DNA of 64,000 nucleotides from CAVOGJ01 sp963695405 (GTDB taxonomy: Bacteria; Planctomycetota; Planctomycetia; Pirellulales; Pirellulaceae), in NCBI GenBank assembly GCA_963695405.1, contig CAVOGJ010000009.1, positions 124,001 to 188,000 of the forward strand, given 5' to 3'. Positions 9,109 through 16,976 of this stretch are shown one piece after another. The notes beneath the pieces were generated by a model. That model worked only from the letters and a program-made list of their open reading frames with translations, ran no database searches and was not told where the DNA came from. Every line of letters begins with the position of its first letter. The first letter of the stretch is position 1. The position numbers and the translations under genes were made by a program.

Positions 9109-9330
9109 ATGCTGGTACTTTCGCGCAAGCCGGAACAGTCGGTTGTTATTGGTGACAACATCAAAGTCACGATTTTGTCCGTGAAGGGAAACACCGTACG
9201 GATGGGAATCGAAGCACCCAACGGTGTCAGGATTGTTCGCGAGGAAATCGCGGCCAAGCCACCCAGCTTCGTGCCGACGAGTCTACCCACCGAAATGCCC
9301 ACCGAATGTTTCGAGTCGGCCTGCGGCTAG
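9109..9330 (+). CDS. csrA: Carbon storage regulator CsrA
   Basis: 73 aa. The first 50 residues are a standard CsrA: MLVLSRKPEQSVVIGDNIKV, then VRMGIEAPNGVRIVREEI with the conserved RNA-binding Arg. It is an RNA-binding translational regulator acting as a dimer on GGA motifs around ribosome binding sites. The C-terminal 22 residues (PSFVPTSLPTEMPTECFES) are a Pro/Thr-rich extension that probably is not part of the fold. Its own leader contains two GGA sites. Neighbouring genes are on the opposite strand or in a separate unit, so it appears monocistronic. Confidence 0.95.
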   Translation: MLVLSRKPEQSVVIGDNIKVTILSVKGNTVRMGIEAPNGVRIVREEIAAKPPSFVPTSLPTEMPTECFESACG

Positions 9331-9384
9331 GTTCAGATCGAGACGTGGTTTCCAGCGGGGGCCATGTCCTCAATGCTCGTGCGG

Positions 9385-10548
9385 TTAGCGCCATGACAAG
9401 CCTTCTGGAAGGTTGTTGAGGTTGCGACAACCGTCAGCGGCAACGATCACCATGTCTTCGACGCGAAGTCCACCGACGGACTTCGCGTAAAGACCTGGTT
9501 CTATCGTCACCGCGTCACCGACGAGTAGCTCGGGTCCGCCCTTGTCCAACAACGGCGGTTCGTGAACCTCCAGGCCGATGCCGTGCCCCGTCCCATGGGT
9601 CATGCCACAATAATCTGGCGGCGAGTCGTGGGTAGGTAAGCCCATCCGGTATCCGTGCGCTTCAATGACCCGCGCGGTCGCGTCGTGGACTGCCGCGCCC
9701 GTGACTCCGGCACGACACGCATCCATGGCCGCCCGTTTTGCCGTCACCACTGCGTCATGCATCCGTTGAACTGCGTCGGGAATGTCTCCGTGCACGACCG
9801 TTCTGGTGCAGTCTCCGTGGTAGCGAGTACGTCGATGCTGCGGAAAGATATCGACGATCACCGGCTGTTCGGTCCGCAGCACGGCGTGGCCATGATCGTG
9901 GCAATCGGCACCTTCCGGGCCTCCGGCTACGATCCACGTTTGGCCGGAGTAACCTCGCTCGAGCAGCCACACGTCAATCGCCGTTCGTACGCGATCGGGC
10001 GTGAGGGGCTGACCCTGGTGTGCCAGAGTCCCATCAGCCTGCGCCTGGGCCCTTCCGATGAGCGTACAGGCCAACTCCATCGCACCCTCCGTCGTCGTCT
10101 GGGCCTCCTGCAACCAGGCGATTTCCTGGTCGTCCTTTTGACGCCGTTCCGTCACGCCCAGGTCACGATCGCAGGTCAGCCCAATCCCTCGTTGACGGAT
10201 TTCGTCCGCAAAGATCAGGGGCATGGTCCGATCGGCGATCACCTGCTTCGCTTCAGACCGAATCAGGCATTCTGCCAACGCTTGCGCTGTCGCCGTCTCG
10301 CGATCACCAGACAATCCACCCTGCGGAGCGTAGTCGGCCGGGCAGGCCACGCGATCTACACAGGCACGTTCCCGCGCGCGGGCCATTTCGATATCCCGCA
10401 AGATCAGCAACCGCTCACCCGTACGGGGAAAAAAAATCAGGGCCGCCGGATCGCCGACGCTAAAACGGATGCGGTGGTAAAGGGCGTTGTTTACTGCCGG
10501 AATGCCGGCGAAAACAATCGCGTCCGTCTGGAATGGTTGGTCAGTCAT
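9385..10548 (-). CDS. M24 family metallopeptidase (Xaa-Pro aminopeptidase-like)
   Basis: 387 aa from the ATG at 10548, with GGAG 10-13 bases upstream; an earlier in-frame ATG (10671) has poor context. The C-terminal pita-bread domain has the full set of metal ligands: Asp in VDIFPQ, Asp in HGDCTRTV, His in HGTGHGIGLEVHEPP, Glu in IEPGLY and Glu in LRVEDMV. The N-terminal 150 residues form the creatinase-type domain. The predicted activity is cleavage of an N-terminal residue preceding proline, in the cytosol. The neighbouring gene at 10812 is divergent. Confidence 0.88.
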   Translation of the reverse strand: MTDQPFQTDAIVFAGIPAVNNALYHRIRFSVGDPAALIFFPRTGERLLILRDIEMARARERACVDRVACPADYAPQGGLSGDRETATAQALAECLIRSEAKQVIADRTMPLIFADEIRQRGIGLTCDRDLGVTERRQKDDQEIAWLQEAQTTTEGAMELACTLIGRAQAQADGTLAHQGQPLTPDRVRTAIDVWLLERGYSGQTWIVAGGPEGADCHDHGHAVLRTEQPVIVDIFPQHRRTRYHGDCTRTVVHGDIPDAVQRMHDAVVTAKRAAMDACRAGVTGAAVHDATARVIEAHGYRMGLPTHDSPPDYCGMTHGTGHGIGLEVHEPPLLDKGGPELLVGDAVTIEPGLYAKSVGGLRVEDMVIVAADGCRNLNNLPEGLSWR

Positions 10549-10811
10549 GACAGGCAACTCCGGAAGAACGGAGGTCGATAAACGATCGTGCGGGCGGCGG
10601 AATATTGGGCCACCGTCGACCAGCTTAGCAGGGCCGGTGACGGATGTCTCGCGCGACCGACGGCCGGCCACCGTTGACAGTCTACGGAAACTCGATCAGA
10701 TTCGGGGGAGGAAATTGGAACAGGACGCGGCCCGCAGCACACTGCGTCGTCCGCGGCATGCGCGGTCGGGCCGAGCGGATGGCCGAATTTCCTTGCCAGG
10801 AGGATCGTTGC

Positions 10812-11318
10812 ATGTCTATGAAGTCGCAGTTTACTCCCGATGAATGGCAGCTGTTACTCGATGTGCCACCACTCGTCGGTACCGCCGTGATGGTCGCCGG
10901 CAGCAGCGGCCTCGGAACCATCAAAGAAGCCTTCACGCTGGCCAACAGCGTCCTCCGTGGCAAGTCGGAATTTGTCAGCAACGAACTGATTGCCGCCCTG
11001 ATCGATGCCCGGCTGGAAGACGGCGATCGGTCGGAAGTGGAACAACTCACCCACAACACGTACCGTCAGATGAAGCCGGACGAGCTTCTGGTAGCTGTGC
11101 TGGGCAAATGCCGCGAGGTGAGGCAACTGCTCAGCCAAAAGTCCACGCCTCAGGAAGCCGAACAGTTTTGTGCCTGGACACTTGATATCGGCGAGCGAGT
11201 CGCTGCTGCGGCGAAGGAAGGGGGCTTTCTAGGTATCGGCGGCGAACGCGTCAGCAGCGAGGAGACTCGCGCGTTAACGGCGGTCCGTGAGGCACTCAAC
11301 GAACCGCCGTCTGCCTGA
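10812..11318 (+). CDS. Conserved hypothetical protein
   Basis: 168 aa from the ATG at 10812, which is preceded by AGGAGG at good spacing. It starts with SQFTPDEWQLLLDVPPLVG and ends with AAAAKEGGFLGIGGERVSSEE, a pattern I associate with a family of small uncharacterised proteins found in several phyla; this is recall, not a search. It is mostly helical, with no signal peptide or membrane segment. It converges with the GAPDH gene 30 bases downstream. No function is proposed. Confidence 0.75.
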   Translation: MSMKSQFTPDEWQLLLDVPPLVGTAVMVAGSSGLGTIKEAFTLANSVLRGKSEFVSNELIAALIDARLEDGDRSEVEQLTHNTYRQMKPDELLVAVLGKCREVRQLLSQKSTPQEAEQFCAWTLDIGERVAAAAKEGGFLGIGGERVSSEETRALTAVREALNEPPSA

Positions 11319-11348
11319 GCGATACTTTTCCCCGCGCGATGCCTTGCC

Positions 11349-12368
11349 TTACATCGCTCCGATTTTCGCGACCAGGTCGGCTGTCCGTGCGCTGTACCCG
11401 GCCTCGTTGTCGTACCAGCTGACAATCTTCACCATGTCGTCCTGGATGACTTGCGTAAAGGGTGCCGCGAACAGCGAGCTATGTGAGTCGCCGATGACAT
11501 CGGACGAGACAATGGGGTCGGTCACGTAGGCCAGAATTCCTTTCAGCGGACCTTCCGCGGCGGCCTTGACCGCCTGATTGACGTCCTCCGCCGAAACCTT
11601 CTTTGCCAAGTCGACCGTGAGGTCAACCACACTTCCTGTCGCTACCGGGACACGCATGGCAATGCCTGTCAGTTTGCCCTTGAGAGAGGGAATGACCAGT
11701 CCCACAGCCTTCGCGGCGCCCGTGCTCGTCGGGATGATGTTCTGCGCCGCCGAACGTGCCCGATAGGGATCGCTGTGGGGCATGTCCTGAATGCGTTGAT
11801 CGTTCGTATAGGCATGGATGGTGGTCATCAATCCACGCTCAATCCCAAAGGTGTCGTTGAGGACCATCGCGACCGGCGCCAAGCAGTTCGTGGTGCAACT
11901 GGCATTGGAAATGCACTTCATGCTGCTCTTGAGCTCGTTGTCATTCACGCCCATGACGACCGTGAGATCGGGATCGTCCTTGGCCGGGGCGCTGAGTACG
12001 ACGCGTTTGGCACCCGCGGCAATGTGCGAATCGTAACCCGCCTTGCTGCTCGTTGCCTTGCCCGTGAAAACACCGGTGCTCTCCACTACCACATCGATGC
12101 CCAGGTCACCCCAAGGAAGTTCGGCCGGGTTGCGGACCTCGAACACGCGAATCGGCTTGCCGTCGACAATCAGATTCTCATCATCATGGCCCACATCGCC
12201 GCTGAAGCGACGATGGGTACTGTCATACTTCAGCAGCGTCGCCAACATTTCATTGTTGGTCAGATCGTTCACCGCGACGATTTCAAACTCGTCCGATCGC
12301 TCCCACATGTTACGGAACGTTAAGCGGCCAATTCGGCCGAAACCATTAATCGCAACTCGAATAGCCAC
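11349..12368 (-). CDS. gap: Glyceraldehyde-3-phosphate dehydrogenase, type I
   Basis: 339 aa from a GTG at 12368, chosen because AGGAG lies 10 bases upstream and the protein then begins VAIRVAINGFGRIGRL, the family N-terminus. The Rossmann motif NGFGRIGR is at residues 8-15, the catalytic Cys158 sits in SNASCTTNCLAP, and HAYTNDQ follows. It oxidises glyceraldehyde 3-phosphate with NAD and phosphate in glycolysis, or runs in reverse in gluconeogenesis. Length and motifs are normal. It is divergent from crcB, with about 250 bases between them. Confidence 0.96.
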   Translation of the reverse strand: MAIRVAINGFGRIGRLTFRNMWERSDEFEIVAVNDLTNNEMLATLLKYDSTHRRFSGDVGHDDENLIVDGKPIRVFEVRNPAELPWGDLGIDVVVESTGVFTGKATSSKAGYDSHIAAGAKRVVLSAPAKDDPDLTVVMGVNDNELKSSMKCISNASCTTNCLAPVAMVLNDTFGIERGLMTTIHAYTNDQRIQDMPHSDPYRARSAAQNIIPTSTGAAKAVGLVIPSLKGKLTGIAMRVPVATGSVVDLTVDLAKKVSAEDVNQAVKAAAEGPLKGILAYVTDPIVSSDVIGDSHSSLFAAPFTQVIQDDMVKIVSWYDNEAGYSARTADLVAKIGAM

Positions 12369-12620
12369 TTGCACCACTCCTGTTCGCGAAATTCCACAGA
12401 CGGCTGTCAAAACTCCCACTTTCGTCCCGGATTGTACCGGTCGATCAGGGGGCCAGCAACGGCCGGGGACGTCACCTTGATCCAATTCGGCACGCTCCTA
12501 ACCTGCCGATGTCGGGCGGTTTTCTTTCCAAATCGCGCTGCTTGAAACGGCGTCTTGGCCTAGGATAGCCGTCTCCAGGAACGGAAGAAATTCCTCGGCG
12601 GGTGGAAGGAGCCACGAACA

Positions 12621-13034
12621 ATGCGCCAACAATTTTTGCTCTGGATCATGGTCGGTCTTTTCGGCGCTGGCGGGGCGCTCTTGCGATATGCGGTCTGCGA
12701 TGTGGCCAGTCACTGGTCGGACCGGTTTCCCTGGGGCACACTCCTGGTCAATGTGGCAGGTTGCTTTCTGCTGGGAGCTATCGCGTACGCGTCACGGGAG
12801 GAACATGCGGTTTTGTCCCCCATTTGGCGGACAGCGCTGGCCATGGGATTTCTCGGGGCCCTCACCACGTTTTCCGCGTTCGGACTGGAAACCATCGATC
12901 GACTGAGCCTGGGGATGTGGGACATGGCGGCCGCCAATGTCCTGGCCAATCTGGGCGTTGGTTTCGCGGCGGTGCTCCTAGGGGAATGGACAGCGCGGCT
13001 TGCCCTCAGGCTTAGCGGCTGGTCCGCGTCATAA
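12621..13034 (+). CDS. crcB: Fluoride channel CrcB/FluC
   Basis: 137 aa with four membrane helices. Motifs match the family: GGALLRY at residues 14-20, GTLLVNVAGCFLLG with the conserved Asn, and GFLGALTTFSAFGLET with the phenylalanine-box region. It exports fluoride passively as a dual-topology dimer in the inner membrane. AAGGAG precedes the ATG. I looked for a fluoride riboswitch in the leader and did not find a convincing one. The nuclease gene begins 14 bases downstream. Confidence 0.93.
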   Translation: MRQQFLLWIMVGLFGAGGALLRYAVCDVASHWSDRFPWGTLLVNVAGCFLLGAIAYASREEHAVLSPIWRTALAMGFLGALTTFSAFGLETIDRLSLGMWDMAAANVLANLGVGFAAVLLGEWTARLALRLSGWSAS

Positions 13035-13047
13035 TGGGGTGCCTTTG

Positions 13048-13941
13048 ATGCTCAGCGAACCGCTACGGACCCGCTTGCGACAGCTCAACCAGAGCCGCCG
13101 CCTGCTAAAGAGAGCGACCGCCACTTCGGCCGCCAGGGCCGCGGTTCCGCCCGCCGCCGGACAGCCGGCTGCAGCGAGCGGCCGCCTCGACAGCCCGCGG
13201 TGCCGCCTGGCGGCAGGCCACGCCGTGGCGAATCGTTTTGGCGAACACTGGCTCGTGCAGTACCGGCTGGATGAAATTTGGCCAGCGTGGCAGACCTGCT
13301 GGCAGCCGGGGAAACCGCCGGCTGCGGCCTGCAGTCACGCTGCGACCCTCGGGCCCGACTATCAGGAGTTCCGCAAACGGTTTCCGCAAGGCAGCCTGTT
13401 CCTCGACCTCGAAACCTGCGGTTTCGCCGGCTCGGCGATCTTTCTCGCGGGTACGATCCACTGGCAGAATTCGCAATTGTGGCTCTCACAGTTCTGGGCC
13501 CGCAGCTACGCGGAGGAAGCCGCCCTGCTGTACTCGCTCGCTTCACTCTTGCAACACCAAGAATTGCTCGTCACGTTTAACGGTAAGAGCTTCGACTGGC
13601 CCCAGGTCCGTGATCGCACCATCTTGTTTCGTGGTGCGGTCGATTCCGGATTGCCGGAGCTTCCACACCTCGACCTGCTGCACCTTTGCCGCCGCCGCTG
13701 GAAGCACACGCTGCCCAACTGTAAGCTCCAGACCCTGGAGCGTTTCATCTGCGGTCGCTTGCGAACTGGCGATATTCCGGGCCATCAGATTCCCGAGGCC
13801 TATCATGCGTATGTACGAACCTGTGATTCCCGGCAGGTCGATACTATCTTGCACCACAACGCCCTCGATCTCGTGACACTTTTGCAATTAGCCCTGACGG
13901 CGGGTACCGCTGGACCTGGTGTCCCGGCTGCGAAGCGTTAA
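13048..13941 (+). CDS. YprB-type ribonuclease H-like exonuclease domain protein
   Basis: 297 aa from the ATG at 13048. The RNase H-like domain occupies the second half: FLDLETCGF with the DxE metal pair, LVTFNGKSFDWP, HLDLLHLCRR, and NALDLVTLLQLA with the final Asp, in the order expected for the YprB/RNase_H_2 family. The N-terminal third is Ala-, Arg- and Pro-rich and varies in this family. It is probably a cytosolic 3'-5' nuclease; the substrate is unknown. It follows crcB closely but with no functional link that I can see. Confidence 0.82.
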   Translation: MLSEPLRTRLRQLNQSRRLLKRATATSAARAAVPPAAGQPAAASGRLDSPRCRLAAGHAVANRFGEHWLVQYRLDEIWPAWQTCWQPGKPPAAACSHAATLGPDYQEFRKRFPQGSLFLDLETCGFAGSAIFLAGTIHWQNSQLWLSQFWARSYAEEAALLYSLASLLQHQELLVTFNGKSFDWPQVRDRTILFRGAVDSGLPELPHLDLLHLCRRRWKHTLPNCKLQTLERFICGRLRTGDIPGHQIPEAYHAYVRTCDSRQVDTILHHNALDLVTLLQLALTAGTAGPGVPAAKR

Positions 13942-14084
13942 GGCGACATGCGGTAGGTCCTTGAACGCACGTCCCCAGGACGTGTTCGACGCCCGCCTGA
14001 GTGGCGGAGCGACGGGATGCGTCCGTTGGATGTGGCGTGCCGGCGTGAGGGGCTGGGCTCATAGCGCACTGGAACTACCGCGGC

Positions 14085-14149
14085 ACAGGAACTGCGGACA
14101 GGAACTGCGGACAGGAACTGCGGACAGGAACTGCGGACAGGAACTGCGC
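14085..14149. repeat. Five tandem copies of a 13-bp repeat
   Basis: The unit ACAGGAACTGCGG is repeated at 14085, 14098, 14111 and 14124 without change; the fifth copy at 14137 differs only in its last base. Thirteen is not a multiple of three and no gene covers it, so it is a noncoding minisatellite. Confidence 0.95.
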
Positions 14150-14151
14150 AC

Positions 14152-14195
14152 AAAAAAAGCTGTTACCCGCTCAGAGAACGAGTCACAGCCTTTTG
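14152..14195. terminator. Candidate terminator hairpin, possibly bidirectional
   Basis: AAAAGCTGTTAC and GTCACAGCCTTTT pair with one bulge around a loop of about 15 bases. A-rich sequence lies on the left and T-rich sequence on the right. It could end the crcB/nuclease transcript, although it lies 210 bases past the nuclease stop codon. Confidence 0.45.
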
Positions 14196-14583
14196 TGAAA
14201 TTCAAACTTTCGGACGCATGCGACGAGTGGAGTCGCTGCGAGAATGGCGAGAATCGGACGTGCTTCTGCACTAGCCCTGTTGTTGATTCTGGCCAACGCT
14301 AATTATTGGTCCCTCTGTCGGTTGCGTTCCGAAAATCTGAACATTCAAAGTATGGTACCTTCCGCTGGAAGGTCAAGCAGAAATCTTATCGGCGAAATTG
14401 CTGGGCCCAGCCAGCACCAATTTTCTTGTTTTTGTGCCAATTCTTGCGTGCCAAAGTCGCGGAAAATTTTTGCCGGCAATCACCACGAGAGATTCGTGCG
14501 CCGACAGTTTTCAGCCTTGATTTGGTCGCCATTGGCCGATGGTCTAGACTTCCCTTTTTCTCCCAACGTAGGTAACACACCCC
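14196..14583. other. Intergenic stretch upstream of the small protein/pyrC unit, no gene seen
   Basis: This stretch is less GC-rich than its surroundings and probably contains the promoter of the 14584-16115 unit. An open frame at 14244-14636 begins with a hydrophobic stretch but has no downstream domain and overlaps the supported gene, so I do not call it. Confidence 0.4.
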
Positions 14584-14769
14584 ATGAAGCCCAAGTCCGA
14601 GCTGCAGGAATGGATCACGCGGATCACCGCACCTGATAGCCCCGTGGGGATGGATGCGGTTTACGTGCACGCCCTCATTCTCGATAAGCTCGACACTTTG
14701 GAGCGGCGGATACAATCGCTGGAATCGAAGTTGGCGTCAATATCGGATTCGCAGGAAGAACGACCATGA
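14584..14769 (+). CDS. Small coiled-coil protein overlapping pyrC
   Basis: 61 aa. It opens with MKPKSELQEWITRIT and ends in a short heptad-like helix (LDKLDTLERRIQSLESKLAS). The stop overlaps the pyrC start in an ATGA arrangement, supporting real translation and coupling. No family was recognised. A role as a small partner of dihydroorotase, or simply as a leader peptide, is speculation. Confidence 0.6.
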   Translation: MKPKSELQEWITRITAPDSPVGMDAVYVHALILDKLDTLERRIQSLESKLASISDSQEERP

Positions 14770-16115
14770 AAACGCTGATTCAGGGAGCCACCGTGGTGCT
14801 GCCGGCAGGGCAAGCGCGGGTGGACGTCCTCCTGGATGGACCCGTGATTGCCGAGATCGATCCGGCCATCCAGGTGACGGTCGACCAGACCGTAGACGCG
14901 ACAGGCCTGCATCTGCTGCCCGGCGTTGTTGATGACCAGGTTCACTTCCGTGAGCCCGGATTGACTCACAAGGAAGATCTCACCTCGGCCACCCGTGCCT
15001 GTGCCAAAGGAGGTGTGACGACTTTCCTGGAGATGCCCAATACGATTCCCACCACGACGTCCGCAGAACGGTTGGAAGAGAAACTGGCTTTGGCGAGCCG
15101 GCGATCGCTCGTGAATTACGGTTTTTATGTCGGGGCGACTCCTCACAACCTGCTGGACTTGCAGCAAATCGAGCGGACACTTGCGGATTCCACGCCCGGC
15201 ATCAAGATCTTTATGGGGTCGAGCACCGGTGATTTGCTCGTCGACGATCAAGACGCGTTGGAAGAGATTTTCGCCCACACACGCTTACCGATTACCGCCC
15301 ACTGCGAAGACGAATCGACCGTGCGAGCCAACGCGGCAAAGATCGGACCCACTGCAGATGTTCGTGATCACTCCCGCATCCGCGACGTCCAGGCCGCCGT
15401 GATCGCGACGCAGCGGGCGCTGGATCTGGCGGTGCGGCATCACCATCGTTTTCATTTATTGCATACTTCGACCGCCGCCGAAACGGAGTTTCTCACCGAT
15501 CCTCATGGCCTGATCACGGCGGAGGTCTGCCTGCATCACTTGCTGTTCAACGTGGCCGATTACGAGAGGTTGGGGACTCTGGTGCAAATGAATCCGTCCT
15601 TGAAGTCAGCGGCAGACAACGAGGGGCTGTGGGCGGCCCTGCTCGACGGCCGCATTCAGATCATTGCCACCGACCACGCACCGCACACGCTTGCAGAGAA
15701 AAATCAGCCATACCCCACATCTCCATCGGGTTTGCCAGCCGTAGAAAACTCGCTGGCTTTAATGCTCGATCAAGTTTGCCGCGGTCGCTGTGGGCTGGAG
15801 CAAGTCGTGCATTGGATGTGCGACGCACCCGCCCGCACTTGGGACCTTGTGGGCAAGGGACGCATCATCCCGGGATACGACGCGGATCTGGTCTTGGTCG
15901 ACCTCGAACGTGTGCACACGATCCGAAATGCGGAACAATTGACCAAGTGTGGCTGGACTCCCTGGGACGGCAGGACGTTGACCGGTCTTCCCGTGAAAAC
16001 ATGGGTGCGCGGTCAGTTGGTTTACGATGAAGGCCGCGTGTGTGATGAAGGCCCGTCTCCGGGCAGGGCCGCCCGCTTTGACCACGGTCGCGGTGGCTAT
16101 TGGGCTACCGCCTGA
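14766..16115 (+). CDS. pyrC: Dihydroorotase, class I (DDQVH subtype)
   Basis: 449 aa. It catalyses reversible cyclisation of carbamoyl aspartate to dihydroorotate in pyrimidine synthesis. Motifs in order: VVDDQVHFREPGLTHKED (near residue 55), GVTTFLEMPNT, IKIFMGSSTGDLL with the Lys expected to be carboxylated, ITAHCEDE, HLLHTSTAAET, and IIATDHAPHTLAEK with the catalytic Asp. The first His of the usual HxH is Gln here (DQVH). This variant is recurrent in one class I subgroup, so it is not by itself a sign of inactivity. Length is normal. It starts inside the stop of the small gene at 14584. Confidence 0.93.
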   Translation: MKTLIQGATVVLPAGQARVDVLLDGPVIAEIDPAIQVTVDQTVDATGLHLLPGVVDDQVHFREPGLTHKEDLTSATRACAKGGVTTFLEMPNTIPTTTSAERLEEKLALASRRSLVNYGFYVGATPHNLLDLQQIERTLADSTPGIKIFMGSSTGDLLVDDQDALEEIFAHTRLPITAHCEDESTVRANAAKIGPTADVRDHSRIRDVQAAVIATQRALDLAVRHHHRFHLLHTSTAAETEFLTDPHGLITAEVCLHHLLFNVADYERLGTLVQMNPSLKSAADNEGLWAALLDGRIQIIATDHAPHTLAEKNQPYPTSPSGLPAVENSLALMLDQVCRGRCGLEQVVHWMCDAPARTWDLVGKGRIIPGYDADLVLVDLERVHTIRNAEQLTKCGWTPWDGRTLTGLPVKTWVRGQLVYDEGRVCDEGPSPGRAARFDHGRGGYWATA

Positions 16116-16155
16116 TCTCGTACCGGGAACCGTTTTTGGATCGGGCGATTCTCGA

Positions 16156-16482
16156 TTAAACGCGAATGCCGCGGCGAGCCGCGAGGGCGCGAATAGCACC
16201 CGCAAAGTAGGGGAATGGATAGGGCTGCCGATTCTTTCGAGCCCAATTCATCGCGGCCAGTACCGCGTCGACCGGGAGCCTTTCTTCCTCCACTAACTCC
16301 ACGATGCGACGGACAAAAGCAAGTTCCGTGGGCAGTCGCGCCTTGAGCCCGTATCGCAGTTGCTCCTCCAGATTTGCAATGCGTTTAGGACGAGGCGACT
16401 GGGCCCAGCCGACCGGGACACAAAGCCCGCTGGCTAGCGCCAATGCCTGGACGCACACGGATACGAAGGACCGACGGTTCAC
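16156..16482 (-). CDS. Small secreted hypothetical protein
   Basis: 108 aa from a GTG at 16482, chosen because CCGGAG lies just upstream and the protein then opens with a signal peptide (VNRRSFVSVCVQALALASG, cleavage after GWAQ). The mature part is helical: NLEEQLRYGLKARLPTELAF, then VRRIVELVEEERLPVDAVLA, ending AIRALAARRGIRV. No family was recognised beyond similarity in style to small planctomycete exported proteins. It converges with pyrC, 40 bases away. Confidence 0.65.
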   Translation of the reverse strand: MNRRSFVSVCVQALALASGLCVPVGWAQSPRPKRIANLEEQLRYGLKARLPTELAFVRRIVELVEEERLPVDAVLAAMNWARKNRQPYPFPYFAGAIRALAARRGIRV

Positions 16483-16575
16483 AGAATCACTCCGGAACAA
16501 GGCTCCCCCCTCGCAGGCGGCGATTTGTACACGAAAAGAGGCCACCGATTCAACATCAATGGTCCTAGCGCACCG

Positions 16576-16830
16576 CTAACCGCGCAGTTGATGCAGCACG
16601 ATCGCAGCCGCCACCGCCACGTTCAGAGAATCGGTCCCCTCGCGCATCGGGATCGTGACGCGGTGATGACAGCGATGCTGCCATTGATCATCCAGGCTAT
16701 CAGCGATTGGATCGATAGGACTGTCATCGGCGTTGCTTACTGTCTGCTTCCGTTGTCGGCCACTTGAGGGTATGCGGACACGACCATGCCAACCGCATGA
16801 GCCGCATTGCTGCTGTCGAATCGGACGGGT
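16576..16830 (-). pseudogene. Remnant of a TrmH/SpoU RNA methyltransferase (C-terminus only)
   Basis: On the minus strand the frame ending at a TAG at 16576-16578 reads IPMREGTDSLNVAVAAAIVL then HQLRG. This is motif 3 of SpoU/TrmH 2'-O-ribose methyltransferases, which forms part of the knotted SAM site. Upstream in the same frame there is only about 60 codons of weakly similar sequence before a TGA near 16831, with no start codon or N-terminal domain. Full members are 150-270 aa. I read this as the degraded 3' end of a methyltransferase gene. Confidence 0.65.
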
Positions 16831-16976
16831 TCATCGATTATGATGGCAGCGAGGCCAGTCCATAGAGACCCTGCTCATCGACTCGTGCAGTCTGGTATGG
16901 CTCGCCTGTCGCTGACCCTTACTAGTGGACCTCCTGCGGATGTCCTCTTGCAACGGGGCATGCTTAGGAGCCAAAT

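Noticed and set aside
9655..10581. Plus-strand open frame of 308 codons opposite the M24 peptidase
   Set aside because: It lies entirely on the complement of a gene with full catalytic motifs, and its own translation has none.
12370..12620. Possible fluoride riboswitch before crcB
   Set aside because: I compared the leader with the conserved core of the fluoride riboswitch and saw no match to its pseudoknot-forming parts. Only a normal ribosome binding site is present.
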